In this document: positions 1-9,539 of the stretch, in pieces
Numbering within the stretch: the first letter of the stretch is position 1
Layout: each line of letters opens with the position of its first letter
Source of the DNA: an uncultured Bacteroidales bacterium
Lineage (GTDB): Bacteria > Bacteroidota > Bacteroidia > Bacteroidales > P3
Assembly (NCBI GenBank): GCA_900318175.1
Contig: ONJQ01000029.1
Span: forward strand, 32,549-96,548
Reading direction: 5' to 3'
Length of the DNA stretch: 64,000 nt
Translations under genes and position numbers: made by a program
The notes under the pieces: model-generated
Database searches by the model: none
The model's input: only the letters and a program-made list of their open reading frames with translations
Told to the model about the DNA's origin: nothing

Positions 1-1
1 C

Positions 2-775
2 TTCTATACTCTCTCGCTGCCTTGCTCGCTGTGGTTCTTCGACCGCAACAAGCATGCCGACATCCGCGACAAAGTGCTCTTTATCGATGCCCGCAACTAC
101 TACACCGTAGTTGACCGCACCCTGAATGAATGGACCGAGTGGCAGCTGCGCAACATGCAAGCCATTGTACACTTGTATCGTGGCGAGAAAGAGAAATACC
201 TTGCCTTGATGAATGACTACGACGAGGCTATTGCCGAGGCAGTCGCAGCTTTGGAAGAGAAAGGCCAGCCATTCAGCGAACTAATCGACCGCGACACCCA
301 AGGTCATTTCTGGGGAACGATGGGGTGGATAGCTAATGCCGGTCAGGATTATGCGAAAATGCGTGAGGCCATTGAAGACCAGATATCCCAGACAAAAGCC
401 TGTGTGAAATCGGCAGAAGACTACATAGAGAAGCGCAAAGTAAAGGCAATGCGTCTGGCTGGTGAAGAGTTCTGCAATGACCTCAACAGCATCATCACCA
501 TTCTTGACGAGCGAGATTGGCTGGTGTCGAAATTCGGCACCGACGGTACTTATCAGGACATCCTTGGTCTCTGCAAAATAGCCACCATTCAGGAGATTGA
601 GGAAAAGAACTACTCGCTCACTCCCGGTGCTTATGTGGGTGTGGCCGAGCAGGAGGACGACGGAGTGGATTTCCACGAGCGCATGAACGAGATACATGCC
701 GAATTGGCGCAGCTGAACAGCGAAGCCAACACCCTGATGGCTGAGATACAAAAAGCATGGGAGGAGCTGAAATGA
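2..775 (+). CDS. hsdM: Type I restriction-modification DNA methyltransferase (M) subunit, C-terminal part
   Basis: The reading frame is open from the window edge and has no start here, so only about 257 C-terminal residues are present. It opens with a FYTLSLPCSLWFFDRNK stretch followed by a DARN motif, which is characteristic of the distal part of HsdM adenine methyltransferases. The rest is a helical C-terminal region with coiled-coil character. HsdM uses S-adenosylmethionine to methylate adenine in the host recognition site and forms the M2S core with HsdS. The catalytic NPPY/F motif lies outside the window. Its stop overlaps the next start (ATGA), so translation is coupled to the DUF1016 gene. 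Family and operon position agree. Confidence 0.9.
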   Translation, partial: FYTLSLPCSLWFFDRNKHADIRDKVLFIDARNYYTVVDRTLNEWTEWQLRNMQAIVHLYRGEKEKYLALMNDYDEAIAEAVAALEEKGQPFSELIDRDTQGHFWGTMGWIANAGQDYAKMREAIEDQISQTKACVKSAEDYIEKRKVKAMRLAGEEFCNDLNSIITILDERDWLVSKFGTDGTYQDILGLCKIATIQEIEEKNYSLTPGAYVGVAEQEDDGVDFHERMNEIHAELAQLNSEANTLMAEIQKAWEELK

Positions 776-1137
776 ATGAGTTAGAGAAGAACAACGATAA
801 ACTGTTACAGACCGTAGCAGTTATCAAAGAAGCCATCCTGCAAGGTCAATACGAGGCTGCTAAAGGAGTGAGTAACATCCTGTTGGCGTTGTATTTTGGT
901 ATAGGCAAATATGTGTCGCAACAATCGCGCAAAGGCACATGGGGTACTGGCGCTTTGGAGACCATCAGCGGCCAGCTGCGCCGTGAGCTACCGGGATTGA
1001 GAGGCTATTCTGCAACCCAATTGAAAGAAATGCGTCTTTTTTATGAGGCATGGATAATGCTTGATACCAATTCTTCGGTTGCATTAAAGCAGCTGATGAG
1101 CGGCAAAGACCAAAATGATAAGGAGGACGAGGCATGA
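772..1137 (+). CDS. DUF1016 N-terminal domain protein within type I RM operon
   Basis: The product is 121 residues, starting at the ATG that overlaps the hsdM stop; an in-frame ATG at 757 lies inside hsdM and is less likely. The segment with LYFGIGKYVSQQSRKGTWGTG and the following LRRELPGLRGYSATQLKEMR match the N-terminal helical domain of DUF1016 (YhcG-type) proteins. In full-length YhcG this is followed by a PD-(D/E)XK nuclease domain, which is absent. The gene overlaps both hsdM and hsdS by four bases, so it is part of the restriction operon. An accessory or DNA-binding role is inferred only. The ending looks natural rather than frameshifted. Confidence 0.75.
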   Translation: MNELEKNNDKLLQTVAVIKEAILQGQYEAAKGVSNILLALYFGIGKYVSQQSRKGTWGTGALETISGQLRRELPGLRGYSATQLKEMRLFYEAWIMLDTNSSVALKQLMSGKDQNDKEDEA

Positions 1138-2273
1138 GTGAGGTCAAATTGAAAGACATTACTATTAGTATAACAGATGGTAAACATGGTGATTGCAGAG
1201 GGGAAAATGATTCTGGATATTATTTTGTCAGTTGTAAAGATGTGTACGATGGGCTTATTCATTATGACAACGCTCGTCAAATAATGGAAGATGATTTCTT
1301 GGATGCTGACAAACGAACTAAACTTTCAGCTAATGATATTTTAGTAACAAACAGCGGCACCATTGGGAGAATGGCGCTTGTTAAAGACGTCCCTGAAACA
1401 AGACGAACAACATTCCAAAAAAGTGTTGCTATTGTAAAGCCAAATACAGACAAAGTATTACCTATATATTTGTATTACCTCCTTCAGAGTAAGGTTTATG
1501 ATTTCGTCAATAGTTCTAATGGGGCAGCTCAAAAGAATCTTCTGCTATCTACGATGAGAGAATTTGATTTAGAGATAGAAGATGACGTAAATATTCAACA
1601 CTGTATTGCCACCATCCTCTCCCGTTACGACTCTTTGATAGAGAACTATCAGAAGCAGATAAAGCTGTTGGAGGAAGCAGCGCAGCGACTCTATAAGGAA
1701 TGGTTCGTTGACCTCCACTTTCCAGGCTATGAAAACACAAAGATTGTCGATGGTGTTCCAGAGGGGTGGGAAAATGCGAAACTTGGTGATCTGGTGGAGT
1801 TCAAAAGAGGAAAAACAATAACGAAGAAAGAAGTAATTGAAGGACCAATCCCTGTTGTTGCAGGTGGAATTAATCCTGCATACTATTGTAATATGTCAAA
1901 CACAGCTGAACGGGTAATAACAATAAGCGCTTCTGGTTATGCTGGATTTGTAAAATTGTATTATGAAAGAATATGGGCTTCTGATTGCTCGTTCATTGAT
2001 GTTTCAACCACAGATTTTTTGCATTTTGTATATTGTTACCTCAAATTAAAACAGACTTCAATATATAATATGCAAAGAGGCTCCGCACAACAACATGTTT
2101 ATGCAAAAGACATCAATTCGTTGGATTTATGCATTCCCATCAAAAGCGTGCTCAAATCTTTTGAAGGGAAGGCATCTAAATATTTTGATACAATATCTTA
2201 TCTCCAATATCAAATCCGCCTCCTCACCGAAGCCCGCGACCGCTTGCTTCCCAACCTTTTAAAAATGAAATAA
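1134..2273 (+). CDS. hsdS: Type I restriction enzyme specificity (S) subunit
   Basis: This 379-residue protein has the usual two-half layout. TRD1 covers about residues 1-150. A conserved spacer helix (SRYDSLIENYQKQIKLLEEA, then RLYKEWFVDL) follows at about 160-200. TRD2 begins near VPEGWENAKLGDLVEFKRGK and ends in a second helix (LLTEARDRLLPNLLK). The two target-recognition domains read the two halves of a bipartite DNA site and the helices set the spacing. Both TRDs are AT-rich compared with the spacer, consistent with the usual exchange of TRDs by recombination. The gene overlaps the DUF1016 gene by four bases and is followed 20 bases later by the AIPR gene. Confidence 0.92.
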   Translation: MSEVKLKDITISITDGKHGDCRGENDSGYYFVSCKDVYDGLIHYDNARQIMEDDFLDADKRTKLSANDILVTNSGTIGRMALVKDVPETRRTTFQKSVAIVKPNTDKVLPIYLYYLLQSKVYDFVNSSNGAAQKNLLLSTMREFDLEIEDDVNIQHCIATILSRYDSLIENYQKQIKLLEEAAQRLYKEWFVDLHFPGYENTKIVDGVPEGWENAKLGDLVEFKRGKTITKKEVIEGPIPVVAGGINPAYYCNMSNTAERVITISASGYAGFVKLYYERIWASDCSFIDVSTTDFLHFVYCYLKLKQTSIYNMQRGSAQQHVYAKDINSLDLCIPIKSVLKSFEGKASKYFDTISYLQYQIRLLTEARDRLLPNLLKMK

Positions 2274-2293
2274 CCATTAAATAAAATATTATT

Positions 2294-4015
2294 ATGAGAA
2301 AAGCCGAATCACTAACGAGCAATCAGATCCTTGTAAAAAGCATTGTATCAAAGGAATTCAAGGAAGATGCAGCAAATTACAAAAATGAAAATGAATATTT
2401 TGAATTTTTTTCTGCTAGTCAGATTTTAAAAAATCTCAATCTTAGTAATGAAGAGATATCTGATGGTATTGTGGGCGGAGGTAATGATGGGGGGTGTGAT
2501 GCAATATATGTATTATTAAATGGTGAACGAGTGACATCTGATATGTTGTCAGGTTTAAAAGTCACCAAAGGCTCAATACTTGAATTAATAATCATTCAAG
2601 CAAAAATGACAATGGGCTTTAGTGAAGATGCCATTATGAAATTCAAAACGACATCGGAGAACCTATTGCCACTTGATTGTGATAATAAAGAATATGAGAA
2701 ACGATATAATGAGGATGTACTTGATGAATTTAAACTTTTTAGAGATATCATTACTACATATATTACTAGTCAGATCGTTATCTCCATTAAATACTTCTAT
2801 TCGACTTTAGCAGCCAATGATATTCATGAAAATGTAATTAACCAAAAAGATGAGCTGATTTTAAAAGTACGTGGTATATTCCCTACTGCAAAAGTTGCTT
2901 TTGATTTTGTTCATGCGGATGAACTAATGTCTTATTACAATAAAGATGTAGATTTCACTGGTATACTAACTCTTTCAGAGAGTCCAATTTCTCTTGGAGG
3001 AAATGATTATGTTGCACTAATCAATTTGTCTAATTATTTTAATTTTATTGTAGACAATACTGGTAAACTACGATATGGCATTTTTGACTCTAACGTTAGA
3101 GATTATCAAGGAAATAATTCTGTGAACTCCGATATAGCCAATACGTTGTCTGAAAGAAATACAGAAACCGATTTTTGGTGGTTGAACAATGGCGTTACAA
3201 TAATAGCGGAAGAATTAAGGCCAATAACAACAAAATCACTAGAAATAAAAAATCCCGAAGTTGTTAATGGACTTCAGACATCAAGAGAGATATTCAATTA
3301 CTTTTCTAAAGATTCTGGTTTGTTAGATTCGGAGAAAAGGAATATATTGGTTAGAATTATATGCCCGAAAGAAGAAAGTTCTAGAGATAAAGTAATATTT
3401 GCAACAAATAACCAAACCAGTATTCCGAAGTATTCATTAAGAGTTACTGATAATATTCATCTCCAGATTGAAGGATATTTTAAAACAAAGGGGCTGTATT
3501 ATGATAGGCGAAAAAACTACTATAAAAACAGAAATAAAAAGAGTTCGGAAATAATAGGAGTTCCATTTTTGGCTCAATGCTTGATTACACTAGTGTTAAA
3601 GCAACCTGATTATGCGAGAGCTCGGCCCTCTTCGCTACTTGCTGATAATAATACATATCACTTGTTATATGAGGCATCCCCTAACCTTGAAGCTTATTAC
3701 AGAGTGGCAAAAACCGGGAAAATAGTGAAGAATATTGTTGATTTATCGGAGGGGCTTGAGAGGTCTGAAAAAAGCGATATTCTTTTTTATGTATTGTATG
3801 CTGTCGTTTCCAAAAAGATGAAAACAACAGATATTACGTTTGACAAATTAAAAGATTTTGATTTTGAAACACTTTCGGATGAAGAAATAAACAATAGTAA
3901 AGAACTTGTATATCAACTATACAAAGAAGAAGGCGGAAATAGTCGAGTTGCAAAGAGCTCAACATTTATAAAAAAGGTAATTGATAAATTGAATATGCAA
4001 CAAGAAACTTCTTGA
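2294..4015 (+). CDS. AIPR family protein (abortive-infection / phage-resistance type)
   Basis: The 573-residue product carries the hallmarks of the AIPR family: WWLNNGVTIIAEE, then VVNGLQTSREIFNYF, then VRIICPKE with FATNNQTSI near residues 290-390. The N-terminal part has GGGNDGGCDAIYV (Asp69) followed by ELIIIQAKM (Gln102, Lys104). This resembles a PD-(D/E)XK nuclease core, which is my inference. AIPR proteins occur in abortive-infection and restriction islands and are thought to act against phage. Codon use is AT-rich, unlike hsdR and the chromosomal genes to the right, suggesting separate acquisition. It sits between hsdS and the Septu-like pair on the same strand. Confidence 0.85.
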   Translation: MRKAESLTSNQILVKSIVSKEFKEDAANYKNENEYFEFFSASQILKNLNLSNEEISDGIVGGGNDGGCDAIYVLLNGERVTSDMLSGLKVTKGSILELIIIQAKMTMGFSEDAIMKFKTTSENLLPLDCDNKEYEKRYNEDVLDEFKLFRDIITTYITSQIVISIKYFYSTLAANDIHENVINQKDELILKVRGIFPTAKVAFDFVHADELMSYYNKDVDFTGILTLSESPISLGGNDYVALINLSNYFNFIVDNTGKLRYGIFDSNVRDYQGNNSVNSDIANTLSERNTETDFWWLNNGVTIIAEELRPITTKSLEIKNPEVVNGLQTSREIFNYFSKDSGLLDSEKRNILVRIICPKEESSRDKVIFATNNQTSIPKYSLRVTDNIHLQIEGYFKTKGLYYDRRKNYYKNRNKKSSEIIGVPFLAQCLITLVLKQPDYARARPSSLLADNNTYHLLYEASPNLEAYYRVAKTGKIVKNIVDLSEGLERSEKSDILFYVLYAVVSKKMKTTDITFDKLKDFDFETLSDEEINNSKELVYQLYKEEGGNSRVAKSSTFIKKVIDKLNMQQETS

Positions 4016-4211
4016 TGACATTTCTGATGAGGATGGTGGCATTTTTATATTACTTTTTTATGTTATATAACAAAAAGAATATAGCAAAAATCAACCGATA
4101 CTTAAGAATACCTCTGTGCATTTTATTATCGGTATTTCAAACAATAATTATCATAAAACTACGTTATTCATTGAAAATAAAAAAGTCAAACTATTTTGTC
4201 AAAAAAGTCTA

Positions 4212-5534
4212 ATGCGCGAAATTGATATTAAGAACTTCCGGTGTTACGGATCCAAAAGGATGGAATTCAGGAGCGGCGTTAACCTGCTGATTGGCGATAA
4301 CGCTGTCGGTAAAACCTCTTTGTTGCGAGCATGCAACCTGGTAATCAATTCGTTCTTTTCAGGATACAGCGACGAGAATACCACATGGAGAAGTGCTGAG
4401 AACAATGATTTCAGAATTACTAGTGTCGCTGAGCAACCAGTTGAAATTGCATTCAGATTGGGTGAGTGGGACCTGTTTCCACTAGAAATACCAAGTGCCA
4501 ATGTACATATTATTCCAACATTGAATGATATTTATAAAATAGAGAAGAAGTCTAAAAAGAACTCACGAAATCTCGTTTCAGGACTTAATTCTCTAAAAAT
4601 ATACGCATCCAATCTCCAAAAGTATTCACACGTTTTGGTGGACGGAAAGGTCAAGCAGAATCACGTCTTGCCTGTTTATGGTTTTTTTTCGACTGAGGAC
4701 ATTCACTCCATTCGCAAGATTGACAAAGAAAAGTTCAAAAACCTCACCCCAAAGCCGTCATTCGGCTATTATGAAAGCTATGACTGCAAGGGACTGATGG
4801 ACTGCTGGATTAAACGGTTACTTGTACTAAAAGAAGCAAAAAAGGGAGAAGAGGAAATAATAACAGTGAACAATGCCATCATAGAAGCACTAGGTCCACA
4901 AGGATGCAATATTATCGACGACATGGAAATTCGTCACAACGATGGAAAAGTCTATTTTCATTTTACTGACGAGCGTGAAATAGAATCGGGAATGCTCTCC
5001 GATGGTTATCGCAGACTGGTAAATATTGTGATGGATATTGCCATTCGGTGCGCTTTGCTGAATAAGACTATGTTCGGAAACAAATGCTACAAGGAAACTC
5101 ACGGCACAGTTATCATCGATGAAATCGACGAACATCTCCACCCCTCTATTCAGGTTCGCATATTGAAAGCCCTGCAGAAGGCTTTCCCAAAAATACAGTT
5201 CATCGTTAGCACCCACTCACCCTTGGTGATTTCATCGGTAGAGTCTCATCCTTACAATGTTGTGTACAAACTTGGATATGATGATAAAACAAGAGAATAT
5301 ACCCATCATGAACTGAATGTTTATGGAATGGATGCCTCGACTATAATTGAGACTTATATGGGGCAAGAGGCTCGTGATATTGATGTAAGCAACAATATCA
5401 AGGAAGTTCAATCTCTTATCGATAAACAAAAACTACCTGAAGCCAAAGCAGCATTGATGGTTCTTGGACAGAAAATGGCACAGGGTGACCCGGAATTAGC
5501 CAAGATGGAAACACTAATATCTTTTCTTGAATAA
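4212..5534 (+). CDS. ptuA: Septu-like AAA/ABC-type ATPase PtuA
   Basis: I start the gene at the ATG followed by REIDIKNFRCYG, giving 440 residues; an upstream in-frame ATG at 4116 adds a non-conserved AT-rich tail. The fold is the RecF/OLD type. Walker A is GDNAVGKTS (about residues 28-36), an ABC-like signature is ESGMLSDGYRRL (about 258-269), Walker B is TVIIDEIDEHLHP (about 298-310), and a switch histidine lies in VSTHSPLV. The next gene encodes an HNH protein of the PtuB type six bases downstream. The pairing is that of the Septu anti-phage system, where the ATPase is thought to control the nuclease. Septu assignment rests on the pair, not on the ATPase alone. Confidence 0.82.
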   Translation: MREIDIKNFRCYGSKRMEFRSGVNLLIGDNAVGKTSLLRACNLVINSFFSGYSDENTTWRSAENNDFRITSVAEQPVEIAFRLGEWDLFPLEIPSANVHIIPTLNDIYKIEKKSKKNSRNLVSGLNSLKIYASNLQKYSHVLVDGKVKQNHVLPVYGFFSTEDIHSIRKIDKEKFKNLTPKPSFGYYESYDCKGLMDCWIKRLLVLKEAKKGEEEIITVNNAIIEALGPQGCNIIDDMEIRHNDGKVYFHFTDEREIESGMLSDGYRRLVNIVMDIAIRCALLNKTMFGNKCYKETHGTVIIDEIDEHLHPSIQVRILKALQKAFPKIQFIVSTHSPLVISSVESHPYNVVYKLGYDDKTREYTHHELNVYGMDASTIIETYMGQEARDIDVSNNIKEVQSLIDKQKLPEAKAALMVLGQKMAQGDPELAKMETLISFLE

Positions 5535-5539
5535 CTACT

Positions 5540-6217
5540 ATGATACTGATAAAAAAGAGCAAAGAACCCCAAAAGTGGACTGAATACCGTTCCACTCCAG
5601 GAGTCGATTATCAAGCAATTCCAGAATTGGTGGATTCGCTATTGAAAGAGCAGGGATATATCTGTGCATATTGCATGAGGAGGATTCCCACAAAAGATAG
5701 AGTATACAATAAAGACGGGGTTACTTTTAGCGAGACAAAAGAAGACCATCGAGTCGAGCATATCAAGAGTAGAGTGAAACATGATGATCTGAAACTCAAT
5801 TATACTAATATGGTCATCTGCTGTCCAGGGCATATCGGTGATGAGCCCCATTGCGACAGGTTGAAAGGCAGTGAAGACATCTCATTCTCACCACTTGATA
5901 CTATGTTCATAAATACTCTTTCTTATACTACTGATGGTAAAATTGAATCTTCGAATCATGCATATCAGACCGAAATAGAGAATATTCTCAACTTGAACAC
6001 CAAACTGCTGATGCTTGGACGGAAAGAGGCAAGGGATGAAGCAATCAAGAATGTCAACTATTTGTGCAAAAAAAATGGCACATGGAACAAGGCTGCAATT
6101 GAAAGGTGTCTGGCAAAGTATGATAATATGCATGTGAATGGCAATAAAAAAGAGTACTATCCATATTGCGGAATCATTTCATGGTATCTTAGAAAGAAAC
6201 TAAAACAGCTTTCATAA
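5540..6217 (+). CDS. ptuB: Septu-like HNH endonuclease PtuB (TIGR02646-like)
   Basis: This 225-residue protein has a CAYC pair at residues 42-45, a VEHIKSR motif with His74, the N-rich LNYTNMVICC segment at about 85-95, and CDRLKG at 105-110. This is the order seen in HNH nucleases of the TIGR02646 family, which partner RecF-like ATPases in Septu and in some retron systems. It lies six bases after ptuA and is clearly co-transcribed. No reverse transcriptase or ncRNA is nearby, so Septu is preferred over a retron. Degradation of invader or cellular DNA on activation is the expected role, by analogy. Confidence 0.85.
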   Translation: MILIKKSKEPQKWTEYRSTPGVDYQAIPELVDSLLKEQGYICAYCMRRIPTKDRVYNKDGVTFSETKEDHRVEHIKSRVKHDDLKLNYTNMVICCPGHIGDEPHCDRLKGSEDISFSPLDTMFINTLSYTTDGKIESSNHAYQTEIENILNLNTKLLMLGRKEARDEAIKNVNYLCKKNGTWNKAAIERCLAKYDNMHVNGNKKEYYPYCGIISWYLRKKLKQLS

Positions 6218-6238
6218 AAGAAAAGATAAAGCGATACT

Positions 6239-9200
6239 ATGTCATACGATTATAGCGAAGACCAACTGATACAGAAAAGCACCGCCGACTTCATGGAGAA
6301 GGAGTTGGGGTGGACGAGCATATATGCTTTCGACAAAGAGGTGCTTGGCCCTGACGGCACCCTTGGTCGCAACAGTTACCACGAGGTGTTGCTGCTACGC
6401 CATTTACGCAAGGCGTTGAAGACGCTGAATCCGTGGCTGACGGACAAGCAGATGCAGGAGGCTGTGGAGCGTATGACGGAATACATGAGCAGCCAGACGC
6501 TGATGCAGATTAATGAGCAGAAGTATCAGTACATTAAAGATGGTGTGCCTGTGACTCGTGTAAAACCGAGCGGAGAGACGGAAGAGGTGAAGGCTAAGGT
6601 CATCGACTTTGCTTCGCCCAACAAGAACGAGTTTCTCTGTGTGCGTGAGCTATGGGTGCATGGGGCTTTGTATCGCCGTAGGGCCGACATTGTAGGTTTC
6701 GTGAACGGTCTGCCACTGCTCTTTATGGAGCTGAAAAACCATGATGTGGAGGTACGGAGTGCTTTTGACGATAACTACCGCGACTATCTCGACACCATTC
6801 CCCAGCTGTTTCGGTTCAACGCCTTGATTATGTTCAGCAACGGCTTGGAAGCCCGTGTGGGAACAATAGACTCGAAGTGGGAGTTCTTCCATGAGTGGAA
6901 ACGCTTGAACGAGATGGAGACTGGCAACATAGAGCTGCCCACTATGTTGAAGGGTATCTGCAAGAAAGAGTATTTCCTCGACCTGCTGGAGAACTTTATC
7001 CTCTACGACCACAGCGAAGGCACCACCGTGAAGATTCTGGCACGCAACCACCAGTATTTGGGGGTGAACCAGGCGGTGGAGATGTACCGCAACCGCAAGT
7101 ATGTGAACGGAAAGCTAGGCGTGTTTTGGCACACACAGGGCAGCGGCAAGAGCTATTCGATGCTGTTTCTGGCACAGAAGATAAGGCGCAAGTTTGAAGG
7201 CTCACCCACCATTCTTGTGCTGACCGACCGAGACGAACTAAACAAGCAGATAAGCAACACTTTTGAAAACTGCGGGCTGTTGGGCAATGTAAAAGCCAAA
7301 AAATTTATAGCCAGCAGTGGCGAGGACTTGGTGACAAAACTACGTGGCAATCCTTCGTTTATCTTCTCGTTGATGCAGAAATTCAACGACCCCAAAGCAG
7401 AGCCCATCTATCCCGACCATGACATCATTGTGATGAGCGACGAGGCACACCGCACACAGAACGGAATCTTCGCCGACAACCTTATGCATCTGCTACCGAC
7501 TGCCAACCGCATCGGCTTTACAGGAACACCTCTCTTGAAAAACGATCATATCACTGAGCGGACCTTTGGCGGTTATGTGAGTATCTACGACTTCAAACGG
7601 GCAGTAGAGGACAAAGCCACCGTACCGCTCTTTTATGAGAACAGAGGAGAACGGCTGCAAGAGCTGAAGAACCCCGAAATCAATGAGGAGATAGCTGCAG
7701 CTTTGGAACAGGCTGGGGATATGGATGCTTCACAGCTGGCCAAGTTGGAGCGTGAATTTGCCAGAGAGGTGCATCTGCTCACTGCCAAAAAGCGTTTGCG
7801 CATCGTGGCACAGGATTTCGTACGCCACTACAGCGACCTGTGGACTTCGGGTAAGGCGATGTTTGTATGCTACAACAAGGTGACGTGCGTACAGATGTAC
7901 AACTACGCCCAGGAATACTGGCAGCAAGAGATAAAACGCCTGCAAGTGACCATCGACAAATGTGATTCGCAACAGGAAGTACAGGAGATGCGCCGCAAAC
8001 TGGCGTGGATGCAGGAAACGGAAATGGCCGTGGTGGTATCGCAGGAGCAGAACGAGATACAGACTTTCCAGAAATGGGGACTCGACATACTGCCTCATCG
8101 CGAGAAGATGGAGAAACGCGAGCTGGACAAGGAATTCAAAGACCCCGACTCGAAGTTCCGAGTGGTGTTTGTCTGTGCTATGTGGCTGACAGGTTTCGAC
8201 GTGAAAACGCTTTCGTGCCTTTATCTCGACAAACCCATGAAAGCTCATACGCTGATGCAGACCATCGCACGTGCCAACCGAGTAGCAGAGGGCAAGACAA
8301 ACGGACTGGTGGTTGACTATATAGGCATCGTCAAAGCTTTACGTCAGGCATTGGCCGACTATACCGCCAATCCGGAAGGGCATGAAGGCGGAAACGACCC
8401 GACGGTTAACAAAGAGGAACTAATCAAACATGTCGTAGAAGCCATTGATGCCGCTAAGTCATTCTTGAAAGAACATGAGATTGAACTGGACAGTTTAATT
8501 CATGCTAAAGATGGTTTTGTTAGACTCGTGTTGTTAAAGGAGGCCGCTAACGCCATGTGTGAGACGCTGGAGATAAGAAAAACCTATTGTACTTTTGCCT
8601 CTACGTTGTTGAATCTATGGAAATATCTCGACCGTGAGGACATCACACATGAAATGAAACAGCAGAAGGATGCCATAGAGGCCATCTACAAAGAGTTGCA
8701 AAAAAAACGCAAGCATGCGGATATCACCGACCTCAGTGTGGCTATCAGCGAGATAATAAATGAGCACATCGAAATGGAAGAAGTTGAGATAGCTGACATC
8801 GATCCGTTCAGGCGTTTTGACATCAGCGGCATCAACTTTGAATTATTACGCCGTGAGTTTGCCCGAAGCCGTGAAAAGAATCTGGTCATGAAAGATATTC
8901 AGGAACTATTGCAGGAACGTATAGCCAGAATGCTTGCAGCCAATCCTTCGCGCATCAATTTTTACGAGAAATACCAACAAATCATTTCGGACTACAACAA
9001 AGAGCAAGACAGGGTGACAATTGAGAATACTTTTGAAGAACTGATGAAGTTGTCGAATGACTTGGAAGAGGAAGAAAAACGATATATTCGTGAAGGCTTT
9101 GAAAATGATGAGCAATTGTCGCTGTATGACGTACTGATGAAAGACAATCTCACGAAAGAGGATATCAAAAAGATAAAGAAGGTTGCAAAGGAGCTACTGG

Positions 9201-9391
9201 AAAAAATCAAGACATTATTGTCCCAAATGGACCACCCCTTCGACAAAGATGAAACCAAGGCTACACTGAACATTACCATTCGCGACATCTTGTGGAGAAG
9301 GCTACCCGACAGTTATCCCGACGAGAGCATCATCTTCTACCGCGATGCTGTATACAACTACTTCAGACAGCGATATAGCAATGTGGCATAA
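6239..9391 (+). CDS. hsdR: Type I restriction enzyme motor/endonuclease (R) subunit
   Basis: The full-length 1050-residue subunit has an N-terminal PD-(D/E)XK nuclease (RRADIVGF with Asp near residue 149, and FMELKNHD with ELK near 163-165). A superfamily-2 translocase follows, with Walker A HTQGSGKSYS near residue 300 and a DEAHR box near 401. Later motifs include GFTGTPL and MWLTGFDVKTL, and a helical C-terminal domain contacts the methylase. With M2S it cleaves unmethylated DNA at a distance after ATP-driven translocation. It is separated from its hsdM and hsdS partners by three other defence genes. The frame is intact. It is the last intact gene of the island. Confidence 0.95.
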   Translation: MSYDYSEDQLIQKSTADFMEKELGWTSIYAFDKEVLGPDGTLGRNSYHEVLLLRHLRKALKTLNPWLTDKQMQEAVERMTEYMSSQTLMQINEQKYQYIKDGVPVTRVKPSGETEEVKAKVIDFASPNKNEFLCVRELWVHGALYRRRADIVGFVNGLPLLFMELKNHDVEVRSAFDDNYRDYLDTIPQLFRFNALIMFSNGLEARVGTIDSKWEFFHEWKRLNEMETGNIELPTMLKGICKKEYFLDLLENFILYDHSEGTTVKILARNHQYLGVNQAVEMYRNRKYVNGKLGVFWHTQGSGKSYSMLFLAQKIRRKFEGSPTILVLTDRDELNKQISNTFENCGLLGNVKAKKFIASSGEDLVTKLRGNPSFIFSLMQKFNDPKAEPIYPDHDIIVMSDEAHRTQNGIFADNLMHLLPTANRIGFTGTPLLKNDHITERTFGGYVSIYDFKRAVEDKATVPLFYENRGERLQELKNPEINEEIAAALEQAGDMDASQLAKLEREFAREVHLLTAKKRLRIVAQDFVRHYSDLWTSGKAMFVCYNKVTCVQMYNYAQEYWQQEIKRLQVTIDKCDSQQEVQEMRRKLAWMQETEMAVVVSQEQNEIQTFQKWGLDILPHREKMEKRELDKEFKDPDSKFRVVFVCAMWLTGFDVKTLSCLYLDKPMKAHTLMQTIARANRVAEGKTNGLVVDYIGIVKALRQALADYTANPEGHEGGNDPTVNKEELIKHVVEAIDAAKSFLKEHEIELDSLIHAKDGFVRLVLLKEAANAMCETLEIRKTYCTFASTLLNLWKYLDREDITHEMKQQKDAIEAIYKELQKKRKHADITDLSVAISEIINEHIEMEEVEIADIDPFRRFDISGINFELLRREFARSREKNLVMKDIQELLQERIARMLAANPSRINFYEKYQQIISDYNKEQDRVTIENTFEELMKLSNDLEEEEKRYIREGFENDEQLSLYDVLMKDNLTKEDIKKIKKVAKELLEKIKTLLSQMDHPFDKDETKATLNITIRDILWRRLPDSYPDESIIFYRDAVYNYFRQRYSNVA

Positions 9392-9437
9392 TTGTTGAAA
9401 AGAAACCTGTTTCTTTGCACCCGAAATAGAGTTGCAG

Positions 9438-9525
9438 GCGTTACAGTGTAACGGTGTAACAGCTCGAAAAGATTGCCCGGCAGGGGAATGGTGTCGGGCT
9501 AAACCTAACTGTAACGCTGTAACGC
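9438..9525. repeat. Inverted GTTACAG motif repeats at the island edge
   Basis: GCGTTACAG and a second GTGTAACAG-like copy at 9438-9462 face CTGTAACGCTGTAACGC at 9509-9525 across about 46 bases. The motif lies exactly between the end of hsdR and the point where tatD homology begins. It could be a scar or a terminal repeat of an inserted element. Only the repeat itself is seen; a mobile origin is inferred. Confidence 0.45.
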
Positions 9526-9539
9526 TTGGTGTTGGGGGA

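Noticed and set aside
4012-4212. 66-residue hydrophobic frame between AIPR and ptuA
   Set aside because: It overlaps the AIPR stop, lies in very AT-rich DNA and has no recognisable signal or family; it looks like chance.
5540-6217. Retron effector module
   Set aside because: The HNH family also partners retrons, but no reverse transcriptase or msr/msd-like RNA is found next to it.
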